Source: Gorsachius magnificus (lineage: Eukaryota; Chordata; Aves; Pelecaniformes; Ardeidae). From it: a DNA stretch of 64,000 nt. The translations under genes were made by a program, and so were the position numbers. Below the pieces are notes generated by a model, which was not told where the DNA came from, did no database searches, and was given only the letters and a program-made list of their open reading frames with translations. The stretch is from positions 1,224,610 to 1,288,609 of the forward strand of contig CM067095.1 in assembly GCA_034008185.1 (NCBI GenBank), read 5' to 3'. Below are positions 1 to 12,126 of this stretch, piece by piece; positions within the stretch are counted from its first letter, which is position 1, and each line of letters starts with the position of its first letter.

Positions 1-816
1 CTCTGCAGAATTTTCCCCACTTTTGTTGTCACCTGGCTCACAGACACCTCTCTCGGAGCAGTCCTCGACCTCCCGATGGCCAGCGAAACACCCTGAGCAA
101 CTTCTGTTCCTCTTGGCGTCCCATCACATGCACCCCTCTCTCAGGGCTCTCCGTAACACAGGGCGCCCTCTAAATCAACAGCATCACTGAGGGGGCAGGC
201 GAGGTGGAATAGCACTGCGCAGGGTTTATCAGAGAATCACAGAATGTTTTGGGTGGGAAGGGACCCCCAGAGGTCCCCCAGCCCAACCTCCCTGCAGGAG
301 CAGGGACACCTTGAACCACATCAGGTTGCTCACAGCCCCGGCCAACCTGGCCTGGAATGGTCCCAGGGATGGGGCCTCCACCCCCTCTCTGGGCAACTCC
401 TGCCAGGGTTTCACCACCCTCACTGGAAAGAATTTCTTCCTTAGACCCAGTCTAACCCTACCCTGCTTCAGTTTAGAGCCATCCCCCCTTGTCCTGTCCC
501 AGCTGGCCCTACTAAAAAGCTTGTCCCCCCCTTTCCTCTGGGCCCCCTTGAAGCCCTGAGCGGCCGCACTCAGCTCTGCCCGCAGCCTCCTCTGCTGCAG
601 GCTGAATCCTGACCCCAGGGAAGCATCTCCCGCTTACGCTCGATCAACAGCACAGATTGCAACTGTGCTGAAAAATTACCAGAAAAATCAGCCAAAGATA
701 AGCAAATGAGCTGTATTCTTCCCAAGACAAGGCTTCAGGTAAGCCACTTCATTAGCGTATCGGTGTCTCTGGCCCGTTTGCTGCTATCTGACAACGCCCG
801 TGACGTTAGCCATTAC
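1..816 (-). other. GRK3: Start of GRK3 intron 11 (partial)
   Basis: It carries the CR1 fragment at 233-625. The next exon, expected to begin PANILLDEHGH, is not present. Confidence 0.85.
233..625 (-). repeat. CR1 LINE, 5'-truncated 3' fragment, intron 11
   Basis: The plus strand begins GAATCACAGAATG and continues through the CR1 3' UTR in reverse complement, ending near AGGCTGAATCCTGACCCC. It belongs to the same subfamily as the copies at 13746 and 36256, with the shared stretch GGTGTCCCTGCTCCTGCAGG. It is non-coding debris of a non-LTR retrotransposon, antisense to nothing in its own orientation: CR1 and GRK3 both read on the minus strand. Confidence 0.9.
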
Positions 817-947
817 CTTTAGGTCTCGGTATACCACAAAGCGGTTGTGCATGTGTTCTAAACCCAGGATGATTTCAGTAGCATAAAACCTCATTTCTTT
901 TTCCGAAAACACGCCGTGTTGGGAGAGGTGGTAGTGCAAATCTCCTC
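817..947 (-). CDS. GRK3: GRK3 coding exon 11 (residues 276-319), last exon in window
   Basis: The 131-base exon starts (G)[18 protein letters not shown] and ends [11 protein letters not shown]. It covers the first C-lobe helices and the catalytic loop, with YRD in place of HRD and D317 as catalytic base. [11 protein letters not shown] is the GRK3 form (GRK2 has EADMRFYAAEI). The acceptor is GATTTTTAG|GAG and the donor is CTAAAG|GTAATG. The next exon, expected to start PANILLD, does not occur between 1 and 816, so the gene continues past the left edge. Confidence 0.97.
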
Positions 948-2173
948 CTAAAAATCAGAAGAATTGAGATGCAATTAAAAGAACAGCAAAATCCTGCCTC
1001 GGAGGCAGACAGCACAGTGGAGGGGGGAAGAGCACAGCGTCTGTAGGTTCTTACAGCCTGCGGAGCACGCAGGAACCCAGGCGCACACCCTGCAAGTGCG
1101 TGGTGATGAAACACCTGAGAAAGCTCATAATAAATAAATCTGATGGATCCAAAACTCCGTTTTGAAAACGCATTTGCTTCATACACATTTGCACCCAGTG
1201 ACCAATCCAGCAACCGAGTCTTAATGCAAAGGATTTCCACAGCGACGCACGCAGGCCGCTGGAGAGCTGCAGAAACCGGCGTAGGGAACAGCCCAGGGCG
1301 GGGTGGCTCTCGAAAGGTCACCTGGGCCAAAATACTCAAATATCCATCCTGGGGATGTCTTCAATGCTTTCCTAACGAACGGACAGGCACAACACAGTGC
1401 CACTCTGCGAGCTAATCCAACCATCAACACATCGAATGGGGAATATTCCCAGAAAGCCGTTTCCGACCAAGCTACGGATTTAAAATAATCAAGCAGTTAC
1501 TTGGCTTTGACTTACAGCTTAAGATTTTAACGAGAATCTTCGCTTGCAAAGCACCAAAGCCAGTCTCCATGACCTACGGGATACGAGCTCTGTCTCCCAA
1601 TTAAACTTCCAGCTTTGTGACAGGGCAGGCGCGGACGCGCTCCAGCACCTTCGGTGCTCCCCGCAGGACCGCAGTCAGGATTCGAGCCCGAGCCCCAGGG
1701 GTGCTGAGCATCCTCAGCATAGAGGGGCACGGCAGCAACTTCCCTCCCTCAACTCTGCCCGTTCCCCTCTCTCTGTGTTCTCCTAACAGTTACTCCAAGG
1801 CTTCCAGGTGGAATTTCTTGCCTCTGCGCAATGCTTCCCCCACCTCTTTTCTTGGCGGAGCTCTTTATAGTAGCCCTTTTCTTTTTATTCTGAAAGGTGT
1901 CCCCCCAGCCTCCTCACACATTTCTCCACGTGACCATCATTTCCTTAAGCTTCCAGCCTAGCAGGCCCTTTGGTACCTTTATTTAGATATGTTAATGCTC
2001 TAAGGGATCAGAGATTCTTCAGTCTGTTCCATACATGCTGTGCACTCCCTGCTTTAGACCCCTCCTGCTCGCAGGCCGATGCTTTGGTTTTCCCTCGCTC
2101 CCCTTTTGATCTCAGCAAGTCCCCCTGCCAATATTTCTCTAATATTACCAGGACCTGCAGGAGCCTTGCTCAC
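948..2173 (-). other. GRK3: GRK3 intron 10 (1.2 kb)
   Basis: I see no repeat, RNA gene or additional exon in it. Confidence 0.85.
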
Positions 2174-2252
2174 CATTCATCAGGTCCAGAATGAAGCAGA
2201 GCTTGTCAGGGGTGTGGAAGGCGTAGGTCATGCAGACTATGAAAGGACAGTC
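2174..2252 (-). CDS. GRK3: GRK3 coding exon 10 (residues 250-275, plus 1 base of codon 276)
   Basis: The 79-base exon reads [20 protein letters not shown] followed by ILDLMN. It covers the last N-lobe strands and the hinge; by GRK2 numbering L271 is the gatekeeper and D272-M274 the hinge. CMTYAF and KLCFIL are GRK3 forms (GRK2 has CMSYAF and KLSFIL). The acceptor is TTTCCTTTTAG|GAC and the donor is ATGAATG|GTGAGC. Confidence 0.97.
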
Positions 2253-4041
2253 CTAAAAGGAAAGAGTCAGAGTTCATCTCAGGCAACAAGCACAATGCGA
2301 CTTAGAGAAGCCAAAAATATGCGTGATATTTTTCCTATGATACTTCCCAATATTCATAGTAATTTTCTAAAGCAATTTGTGTATTAATCTACTATTCTGA
2401 TGTTTCGCTTACAGTTTAGAGACCTTAGATTTTGCCATCTCGTTTCAATATCAAAATAAAAAAAAACTACGACAAGCCAAAGACTTAAAAAACCCAGGTA
2501 GCATCACCATCTTCTAAAGACTTTCAGCTACAGCATATTATAAAAATATTTACCTGAGTTTGCACTAGACTTATGTGAAAGGTCCGTTCATGCTAACAAG
2601 CTTTAGGCCAGCTTAGAAAAAAAACAAAGCTGTTCCCATGAAGTGTGAAGGACACGCGCTATTGCCCACGACTGCACGGAGGACGTTCTGCTGTTGGGAG
2701 CGCCGACCGAGCCGCTGAGTCACATCACATGCAAGACCCCAAAGGGAAAAACGTTTTCTCTTCACCTATACATTAAATGCAGCTACACGGGTAACGCCCT
2801 GTCCGCGCCGCTGCACCCCCCCTCCGCAGAGCCGCCGAAACGCGGGAGCGAGGCGTTCTGCCGCTCGCTGCCGCCCTTCAGCTCCCCAGTAGCATTTGCA
2901 AGCCATGATCAAGAGGAAGATAAATACAGTAGGAAGGAAGCCGCAACTCCTGACGTGCGTGCAAGTGCACGGGAAGCAAGACCTGCAAGGTCCAGGCTCT
3001 GCAAGCCCCAGCGGTCAAGGACGGTGGGCGCAGACTGAAGAAGGTCGCTGCAGCGCGGCCGCGCGCAGGGATGGATTGCGTGGCGTACGTCCCCACTTCG
3101 TGGGGCGCTTTAACCTCGATTCACACGGATGTTTAAGACAGGCAGCCACAAAAAAAATACAGCTGGAAAATCATCTCTGTACTGCAAATGATCTGTTTGG
3201 TGCGCTGGCACCTCTATAACGCACACAAATGGAAGGATGCCACGGTGGGAAGTTGGCAGATCTTCCTCTCTTCGTTAGGCCTAGGTTGGGTGTAAGTGGC
3301 TAATTAATAGGGGGTGGCCATTACCTTGTCGACCCCTCCTCCAAAGCCATGTGAAAGCAGGGCTGTTCGGGTTCGTCTGCCAGGCAAACGGGAGGGGCGG
3401 CTGCGCCGTCGAAGCAGACTGGACTGCGCCGTCACGCCAACGGGCGAAGGGCTGACCCCAACGCGCGGAGGCGGACAGGATCACGAGCCAAGGCGAGCGT
3501 AACTGCTGCCGAGCCAGGACACCACCACGCAGGAAGCACGAGCGCGACCCGACGTGACCTGAACAATGTGTTCATTACTGCTGTATTGATAGTGAAAGCT
3601 CTGGGAATCCCTAGCAGGAACAACTTGCCTTCCCAATTTAGCAGCAGCAAAACACGGCGGCCTTGGGCAGAGCGGGGGCCATGGAAGGTGACTCGGGGCG
3701 CCGCCTCGCCAGCCGGCCCAGCAGGAAAGGGAGGGAACGGCAACGCCGGCCGGCCAGGACAGCTCGAGTTGGTTCATCCTTCCGCAAGGCAAAACCACGT
3801 AAGGTTGAAATACAAAGCTCTATATACTCGCCCGGAATCCCAAATGATTCCCACACCCCTTGGACCGATCCCGCAGTAATGCTCAAGCCTAACTGCATTT
3901 TACTGCATGCTGTGCAGTACAAGTCCCAAAGACACCTCTGCGGAAGGCAGGCACGCTTCTGAAACAACATGCTCGAAAAATGCCCAACTGCTTAAACAGT
4001 CCCAGAAATAAGGAGGCTGTAGGCAAGGCAATACAGCATCT

Positions 4042-4100
4042 AAGAATCAGGATGTTTCAGGTTGGAAGGGACCCCTAGAGGTCATCTAGTCCAACCCCCA
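4042..4100 (-). repeat. CR1 LINE, short 3' tail, intron 9
   Basis: A fragment of about 60 bases matches the CR1 3' terminus in reverse complement, with GGTTGGAAGGGACCCCTAGA and CATCTAGTCCAACCCC. It stops abruptly about 30 bases before a second CR1 in the same orientation. Confidence 0.85.
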
Positions 4101-4128
4101 AAGATACTCCCTCTCCTTACAAACCTTA

Positions 4129-4495
4129 GAATCACAGAATCGTTGAGGTTGGCAAAGCCCTCTGAGCTCCCCCAGCCCAACCGTTCCCCTACCCCTGCCA
4201 TCCCACCCCCAAACCCTGGCCCTCAGCACCGCCTCTGCCCAGCTTTTAAATCCCCCCAGGGGTGGGGACTCAACCCCTTCCAGTGCCTGACAGCCCTTTG
4301 GGGAAGGAATTTTTCCCAATGTCCAACCTCACCCTGCCCTGGCACAACTTGAGGCCGTTTCCCCTCGTCCCATCGCCCGTTCCCTGGGAGCAGAGCCCGA
4401 CCCCCCCCCCCGGCTCCCCCCTCCTCTCAGGCAGCTGTAGGGATCAATAAGGTCTCCCATTTTCCAGGCTAAACAACCCCAGTTCCTTTTTTGCA
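4129..4495 (-). repeat. CR1 LINE, 5'-truncated 3' fragment, intron 9
   Basis: It starts AGAATCACAGAATCGTTGAG and runs to the motif CCAGGCTAAACAACCCC near 4485, both characteristic of CR1. It belongs to a different subfamily from the copy at 233: it has CCCTACCCCTGCCATCCCAC and GGCACAACTTGAGGCCGTTT. It resembles the copy at 42716 closely. A run of C at 4403-4413 lies inside. Confidence 0.9.
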
Positions 4496-5247
4496 AGTAA
4501 AGTATTTTCCCTACTATGCTATCTTCTAAGAATTTCGAAACGCCCCTCCAGCCTCCAGACCAAACACCTCTATGGGAGGGGCAGGCAGGGCCTTGCGTCT
4601 TGCGGAAGAGGAAACACAAACCTCAGCAACAGCTCGTCTGTGTCACCCTGGTGGTTGGGGACAAAGCAAGGACACCAGCAGAGAGCCCCAGCGACACAGA
4701 GCCCGCGTGCCCCGCAGAGGCATCCGTCGCACCGCAGCCCTGCACCGATGGGAAACGCTGCCGTGGAAAAGCCTCTCGGCCAGCCCGGCCACCGTGAACT
4801 CAAACTTCAGAGCTCCCCATTCAAAAAGTAGTTGCAAATGCCAAAATTTTAGGTGGATTAGCAAAAATGATCGCACAAACGTATGTGTAACCTGCACAGC
4901 TGCTGTTACGCATTTTGCAGAGCCATCTGGATTCCCCGTTAAATGACCAATTGTGCTGTGATGAACTTCCCAGCTCCACTTTGTTCCGGGCAGCACATAA
5001 CTCCCATCGCTGGGGACGGCACACGCCATTCGAACCTAACAGCTTAGAGCCGGGAATTAAATGAATTGCCTCACTCTACCGTTTTCAGACTTAATTCCGC
5101 GTATTCAAGACACTCCAGTATCTCTTGCACCAGCGGGTGAGTCCAACCCAAACGGGTGGCATTTTGTACAGAATCTCCCTTTGCGAATTCTCTTTCCCAT
5201 TTCTGAGAACCTGAAGAAGTTGCACTCTAATGAACTGGTAATCCTTA

Positions 5248-5268
5248 ACACACACACACACACACACC
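5248..5268. repeat. (AC)n microsatellite, intron 9
   Basis: About ten AC dinucleotides are followed by a short C run. It is an ordinary dinucleotide repeat. Confidence 0.95.
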
Positions 5269-7282
5269 CCCCAACGGTTTGTCTTGCTTCTCCATCGCTC
5301 AATGACTAGCTCTGCGCTGTCATGCAAGAGAACCAGCTCCACCACTGGCAGCCTCGTGAGCGATTTTCTTTTTGGAAGGCTTGCCATGAAAATTCACATG
5401 CGGTACTGGAGCAACAGAATCACAATTTAAAGCTAATAGGACAATTATTACTAATTTGCCTAAATTTCTTGCCTAGTCTCTGCTGCAGAGCTTCACCCCC
5501 CGGGCTCTCAAGGCTCCTGATGTTTCTGGATGAGCCACAACTTATCTTTGGTGAAAACAGTCAACTCGATTAAGAAGTCTCACCGATAAATCCCAATGGT
5601 TCATTTCACAGATAAAATAATAAAAAATAAATCCTTTCCAGTCCTTTGTCTCTCTCTATGTTCACGCCAAAGGTGAATGCAGTCCCATGTGAAAGGAAAC
5701 TCGCTGGCTTGAGGTTCAGCACATGCCTGCCCCTCTCCAGAAGGCCACAAGAAGAAACATCTCGTCCTTCCTTCGGAGCGTTGCAGTGAGGAAAAAGTTA
5801 AACGTCATGATAACATCTTGATGCGCTGCTTCCCTAATTCCAGTTTAGGATTTGCCTTACCAGGATATTCCTAACAGCAGAGAGAAGCAAAGTGATGGGC
5901 AGCAAGTTCAGAATCTTCCAGGGCCAAAACTGCAGTCAGCTTTGCCGCTCCAGCAATCGGCACAGGGGAGCACCTACACGCCTCCCGTGGGGATGAAGAG
6001 TCCTGAGCGCTGGCTGACTCACGATGTACTCACTTGACAGCACAGGGCACTGTTTAGCAATTCTAACTCTGTATTTATATGTCAGCCCCCAAAACCACAT
6101 CTCCGTTATTTAAAGCCAAGTGTGCAGAAGTGCACAGCCCCAGACCACCTGCAGTTGGAGGGCAGCCCGTTGTGAAGCCCTGTTGGACGGATGGGTCCCT
6201 GAACAACAGAAGACAGCAAGGATGCTGCACGCATGCTGAAAGGACAAATCCATGCTACATGCATGGCGAGATATTTTTTTTAAAAAGATATCAAGTATTT
6301 AGGAATGCAGACCCAAGCCCAGGATTTACCTCGTCTCTGCAAGATCCAGACCGTGTCTCGGAGTGCAGGACAGGGTTTGCCCTCTGCCACCTCGCAAGCC
6401 GAAGCAGCCACCCCCTGCACTGCAGGCACTTGCACTCCTGCTGTACAAGCCCAGAACCCACCCAATTCCTTCCCGGGCTTCACCCGGGCTGGCAAAAGGG
6501 GATGCTGCAAACCGAATGCTTAATTTGTACACCGTACCCACCACGAGGAAAATTAACCTTTTCGCCAGCATCGCACGTAACCATGGTGATGCGAGCGCGT
6601 TTCAGGTTTTAAGGAGGCCGGTGTGCCCAGCAGGCTCTGGCACTCCACAGCCCGCTCCGAAGGCGCCCGAGCGCAGCGCTCCCCGGCCGCTGCCCAGCTT
6701 CTCTTCCGCAGGCAACAGGACGCGAAACCAGCGCCCGCCGGGTGGCTTTTCGTGCACATCAGTGATCCTGCTAACCCTAAAGAGGCTTGCGGCTAGGTGG
6801 GCACATTTACTTGGTACAGCTTGAAAGGGACTCAGCCGAAGCACACAGAAAAATTGGATTTTCACGGGAAAAGGAGGACGAGCAGGAAACTCAAGTTTGT
6901 GTCTGAAATTGCATCTCGTATTCTACAAAAGTACTATGTAACTGTGGCAGAAAAGGAATCGTTTTTATAAGACAGAATAAGGTTTTGGAAAAGTTTCAAA
7001 TAGAAATACTTGGAAAATGAATATTTAAAAAATCAGAACCGGGGGGGTGTGGGGGGGAGACAGAACGAGTTGCCCAGGAAACGGAAAGCTCCTCAAGCCT
7101 CTTTAGCTGCGACGCTCATTTCTCTTAGCACCCAAACCGAAAAGCAGGCTTGCTTTTCCATTCCTACTCCAGCCACATTGCTAGAAACAAGGGGGAAGAT
7201 TCCAGAGGGGTTTAACTTTGGCATGTCACCCAATGGCGTTGATGGAATCTCTATCATATATAAAAGCTGTGATAATATATGC

Positions 7283-7307
7283 AAAAAAAAAAAAAAAAAA
7301 AAAAAAA
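7283..7307. repeat. A25 homopolymer (T25 on the GRK3 sense strand), intron 9
   Basis: Twenty-five A on the plus strand begin 24 bases from the exon 9 donor. In the GRK3 transcript it is a poly-U tract. No retrotransposon body precedes it. Confidence 0.95.
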
Positions 7308-7331
7308 GAATAACAAATCAATGATACTTAC

Positions 7332-7431
7332 TCCCGTACTGACAAGAGACAGCATAATTCTTTCATTTAAGGCTAACGTTTCTCCTTGCTTCATCTTGAT
7401 TCTCTTCTTATCTAAACATTTCATTGCATAC
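7332..7431 (-). CDS. GRK3: GRK3 coding exon 9 (residues 216-249)
   Basis: The 100-base exon encodes the kinase N-lobe from (M)[18 protein letters not shown] to LSLVSTG. It contains the ATP-anchoring lysine K220 and its alpha-C salt-bridge partner E239, both in the expected sequence context. The acceptor is TATTTTCAG|GTATG and the donor is ACGGGA|GTAAGT. In the intron, a run of 25 T on the sense strand starts about 24 bases after the donor. Skipping would shift the frame and remove the catalytic lysine. Confidence 0.97.
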
Positions 7432-10211
7432 CTGAAAATATCAACCGTTCAGAAAAAGCAGCAGCAAACATTTCCTCCTATATCAGCGTCATTCACTAGC
7501 GGTTATGCCACGCGCATTACAGTATCCTGTAAGCAAGCTCCTGAAAGGTTTAAACCTGGTACTAAAGACATCGTTACATGACTAAACAAGAAAACCTCCA
7601 AAATCTCAGAGAATTAAAGCATTTTTCAACAGAAGCCTCCTAACAGAGGAATGTGCTTTAACAAATTATTTCGTGTCCAAACCACCACAGTGATCCAGGA
7701 ATTACATACCATACGTCGAATTTTCAGTATCTACAAGCAAGGATCTGCAGTATGAATTAAAGAACAGAGACCCCACCACGGTTCCATTGCATTCTAAACA
7801 GTTTCAACTCCAGCAGGAAAGTAGTATCTTGAGCACACGCTGAGTTTTGTATGGCTTTAAGTTTTTCAGAAAGGTCAGGCATACACCAGAAAGCTTTTTT
7901 AATCTTCTACCATCTGTATTACACAAATTAATAATGTTTTGCTCAAAAAAAGAATGTTACCCTAACAACCATCGAAGGAGAGCAGGATATAACACAGTCT
8001 GGGGATATTTTTTCGAGACGTTAGGTGAGCCTACTACTAGAGAACAGCCGAGAAGGACACGTGTGCTCCTCCACGCAAGGTTCCAGACGTGGGCAGCCGT
8101 GGATTTTTGGGCCATTCGTTTTAAAATATGCTGAGGAAAACACCATGTTACAGCACTGCACCGATGCTAATCGACCACCTACGCTGTGACAGCTCCGTAC
8201 AGAAACGGGGCCTCGTATCACCTTCGCTTTGCACTCCCGAAAAGAGCCACGTCATTCCTCGCCATGCATGTGTTGCGAGTGGGGGAAGAGCGAGCGTGAA
8301 CATGCTGGAATTTTAAGTTTCCAAACCAAGGAATACATTCGCAGCACGTGCTCTTGCTGAGAAGTCTGCACTCGGGGACTAGAAATAACATTTCCACGCG
8401 CTACCCCTTATTACTGCTTGGACATCGCTGCTCAAAGGGAACGACGGGGGCCGCTTACGGCTGATCCAAATCAAGTCACTCGTTCTTGGGGCGAGTTAAG
8501 GTGCCCGGAAAGAACTGCTACCCTCCCCCTTCGGGCTGCTTTCTGCATCGTACTTCTGGCCCCTACTGAGATGCCCTTGAAGGAGGTGATGCGGAAGAAG
8601 CCTCGGGTGTATCTTTGTGGGTTAGTGAAACACCGATGGCATTTACCTTAGAGGGGTGGCTTTCCCAAGCTCCTTGCAGGCAGTAAGTGCAGCAGAGGCA
8701 GCCATCTAGAGTGGACGGGATCTGGATTAGGGATGGGTAAACAGGTTTGGATTAAGAAAGAACTAAACCAAACCTCTACCCAGAAACTGAGCCTAACCTA
8801 AAGTTTTGCTTCCAGTTTGAAAAAGGTCAGTTCTCCCACATTTCACTTCTCTTTACTCTATCAGAGGAAAACTGACCTTCGCTTCCCTCGCTAGTCCCAT
8901 GGTTTATCCACCTCCTGCCAGAGCAAAACTCAAGACGTGAAAATGAGGGGGAATCTGAGCACTACCTCCCCAGGGCGGACACCTGCTCGGTGTGGCTCAA
9001 GCTAAATAAAATGCTTACTTTTGTGCATGGACAAATTAATGAATTGTACGTGGACAAAAAGGTACCAAAGCAAGAATAAAGGCAGTACTGTTAGTAACAG
9101 TATTAACATAAATACTTGAGGTCACTGCAAAAATACCGAGCACGACAGCAACGTTAAGGGGCCTTCCACTTGTTAAGAGCTCGAAGGTTTATTGTTATCA
9201 AGGACGCCGAGCGCGCACAAGTGCCAGCGAAGCCAGCGGCCGTGGCAGAGACTTGGCACTTCAGACACGCCATGCTTGCTTAGAAGAGAAATGTGTAAGG
9301 ATGGTCCCTGGACTGAAGTTGTTAGGAGAAAAGCAAGATGAAAGAGGGTGGAGGGGGGGGTGGTGGTGGCGTAAATAAATAAATAAGTAGCTGTTGAGAA
9401 TGATTTTTTGCATCAATGCCCAGATGTTCCAAACAGGACATAACGGGACAGCTATGCCTCGAGATTGAAATCTGTGGATTAGGAGAAGCGTGTGAATGGT
9501 AAGACCGGAAAAAGAAAACAAAACCCACACAGGTTAGTCTTGGAGTTCCCACCAAGAGCTCTGTTAAATGGAATTTCAACGCTGGAACTGTATTCTTCCA
9601 AACACAAGCAAGGATCACTGCTTTTGCCAGCGAAACGTGCTCATCGGGGCAGAAAGGTATGCAGTGACCCAGCTCTGGAACAGCGTATTCAGAACCTGCC
9701 CAGGCACGACCCCCGGGGCTGAACGGCCCCAAGGTTGCGTTCCTGCGTCATCCTCCAAGCCTCTGTCAGCACCGGCTCCGTCGCGCGCTTCGCTGCGAGA
9801 AGAGCGACCTCCATCCCAGGGGAGGTAACACCTCACACCGCCACCACGGCATCCGCCAGAGCACCGTGCAGCACCGGCGGGCTCCGAGCCAGGGAAGCAT
9901 TTAAGCACATGCTTGATTTTAAACACATGTGCCGTCTCCATTCATTTTGACAAGACCATTTAAACGAAGGATGCGCTTAAGAGCTCTGCTAGGCTGAAGC
10001 CCCCGCCGCATGGCACCTAACGGGATCAAATAGCAAACTGAGCTTAAAGATGATCCAGAAATCAGAACCTCTTGGGATAAAAATTAATTACAAAGAACTA
10101 TACAGCAATGCGACGCTGCTTTCCAGTGATTTTGTAAGCAACGACTGGAAGGATTTCCTTACTAGTTCAGGGTTTACAATCACCTCTAAAATAAAGTGTG
10201 CATATACTCAC
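7432..10211 (-). other. GRK3: GRK3 intron 8 (2.8 kb)
   Basis: It contains a G-rich stretch with (TGG)n and (AAAT)n at about 9346-9388. No transposon or exon is recognised. Confidence 0.85.
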
Positions 10212-10303
10212 ATTTTTCCAGTGTCTGCTTTTCTGCAACCATACACTTCACCAAATCCCCCTCTTCCTATTATTCTATGTACACTAAAGTCATTCATGGT
10301 CAG
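10212..10303 (-). CDS. GRK3: GRK3 coding exon 8 (residues 186-215, plus 2 bases of codon 216)
   Basis: The 92-base exon reads [20 protein letters not shown] and ends with [10 protein letters not shown] plus AT of Met216. It holds the glycine-rich ATP-binding loop, with G198, G200 and G203 in place and F202 at the loop tip. This is the start of the protein kinase domain. The acceptor is GCATTTACAG|CTG and the donor is GAAAAAT|GTGAGT. Confidence 0.97.
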
Positions 10304-10936
10304 CTGTAAATGCAAACAAAAACAAAAGAAAACCAGGCTTCATTTTTCAGTCCTAAAAAACTTCCTGTAAAAACATCTGAATAATCTATTAGCGTGTTAA
10401 GACGCTTAACTATTGTAATCCGTAGAGCATTTCATGTTTTGGGAAAAGGAGCCCCTTATTGTTGTTATGTCAAGGTACTTGCAAGCACTCCAGCCCGAAG
10501 CACAAGTGAGACGGATGGGACTGTCAGCGGCCAAGGCCGACAGCCCCGTCCGCGCTGCCGCCTGCGGAAAGAGGGGCTGGATTCACAGACAAAGTGGTGA
10601 AAGATTAGCGCAGAGGGACAAAAGGTTGGGGTGCTGGGGAGAGCGTCGGAACCGGCGTGGGAAAGGGCGACAGAGGGGGCCGGGGCTGTTAAAGAGCAGC
10701 GGTGCTGGCAGGTCAGCCCCTTTCAGCTATTATAAAAACCAACAAGCTGGAATCTCAGGACAGGCAGAAGGGACGTGCAGAAAGGCACCGCTAGGGCTGT
10801 ACGTCTAATAGGAGAGCGGCTCAACAACATCCCCCGTGCCCTTACTAAGGCCTTTGCAGAAGGCAGCAGTCAGAACTGAACATTTTCTTTCCCGGATCGG
10901 CCTTTGACAAGATCAATGTACCCGTTAAGTACTTAC
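10304..10936 (-). other. GRK3: GRK3 intron 7 (0.6 kb)
   Basis: This is the shortest intron in the window. No repeat or other feature is visible. Confidence 0.85.
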
Positions 10937-10988
10937 GTGAATATTTAGTTCTACGTTTTTCCATTGGCAAAATCTAGTAAACTTGTCA
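10937..10988 (-). CDS. GRK3: GRK3 coding exon 7 (residues 168-185)
   Basis: The 52-base exon reads (S)[17 protein letters not shown], a segment identical in sense to mammalian GRK2/GRK3. It links the RH domain to the kinase N-lobe. The acceptor is TTTTTCTCTGCAG|TGAC and the donor is ATTCAC|GTAAGT. It is the smallest exon in the window, and its length is not a multiple of three. Confidence 0.97.
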
Positions 10989-12126
10989 CTGCAGAGAAAA
11001 AAAAGTTTAAAAGTAGTCAGAGACAACTGGGTGAAGTATTACGGAGAGCATCACGACTCTGGTATTTAAAATTAAGTTTGTGCTAGGGCGTGTTGTGCTA
11101 TGTAGCAAACGACAGCCTTCCTTCCAACAGCCCTAACCTGACCTCCCCAAGAAAAACAGCTCCTAGGCACTGCACACTTAATATTTTACATCCTTGTAAG
11201 AGAACAACGTCAGATAACCTTATCCCTGTCATTGTGAGTGCTCGCCGTGTCCTCACATCTCTCTTGCAGACAGCTTTTCATTTCTAAAAAGAACTAAGTT
11301 CGGACCTAACAAACTAACAAAAAACTGCATAAAAGAGAAGGTCAGCTGTCAGAAAAGAGAGGCAGCTTGGGTTATGTTAACAAACCTCCGTATACCCCAA
11401 GGGACATTTTAAACTCATTTTATCTGAAAATAGGGAAAACATCAATAATACCACAAGCTGCTGCCAGAAAAAAAGAAATAAATCCCCCCAACCACCCCCC
11501 CCCCCCACAAGTGTCTCACTTCAACAGAAATAATTGGTATTTCCTTTCAGAGTGAGAAATAATGGTTCTATGGAGGCATTTTTGCACTTCTTTCAGCGCT
11601 GGCAGAGCACCGCCGTAGGGTTTGGTGTGGTGTACCTGGCTGCGGCTGGGGGCGAGCCTGCGGGCAGGAGCGGCCCCGGCTCCGCGCCGTTGGGAGGGAT
11701 GCTCAGCTGAAGCAGGTCCATGCCTGGCATCCTTTGTTGGACCTGTTCTGCTAAATTCCAAGGTGTCCCGATACAAACCAGAACACCTGGGTCTTTGAAT
11801 CACCCACGGGAGATGGTTACTCGTGAGAACATCCCACAGGAACACAGCTTTGCATTTTTAAACCCTTAGGATCAAACTGCAATCCGTTATTACTGCTCCA
11901 CGGAGCCACAGAAGAACCTATCACCTTTACAATTCTTCCCTGCATGCATCTTGGCGTTAATCATGATAGATGGCAAAGCAAGTCATCTGCAGAAGCTTGC
12001 TGATAATACACTATTAATGAAATAAAGCTTATTAAACATTTTCAGCCTTATTTTACAGCGATACTTAAGGGACCTGGCTTCCCGCTGTGTTAGGTAGAAA
12101 GTCCGGATAACGCATCATGTTCGTAC
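10989..12126 (-). other. GRK3: GRK3 intron 6 (1.1 kb)
   Basis: Apart from a C-rich run near 11495-11507 I see nothing in it. Confidence 0.85.

Larger units (their letters stand above)
2253..7331 (-). other. GRK3: GRK3 intron 9 (5.1 kb)
   Basis: It contains the two CR1 fragments at 4042-4495, an (AC)n repeat at 5248 and the A25 tract next to exon 9. The rest is unrecognised. Confidence 0.9.

Noticed and set aside
875..1339. A 154-codon minus-strand open frame overlapping exon 11
   Set aside because: It overlaps exon 11 in a different frame and its product resembles nothing; the exon 11 frame is fixed by GRK3 homology and splice phases.
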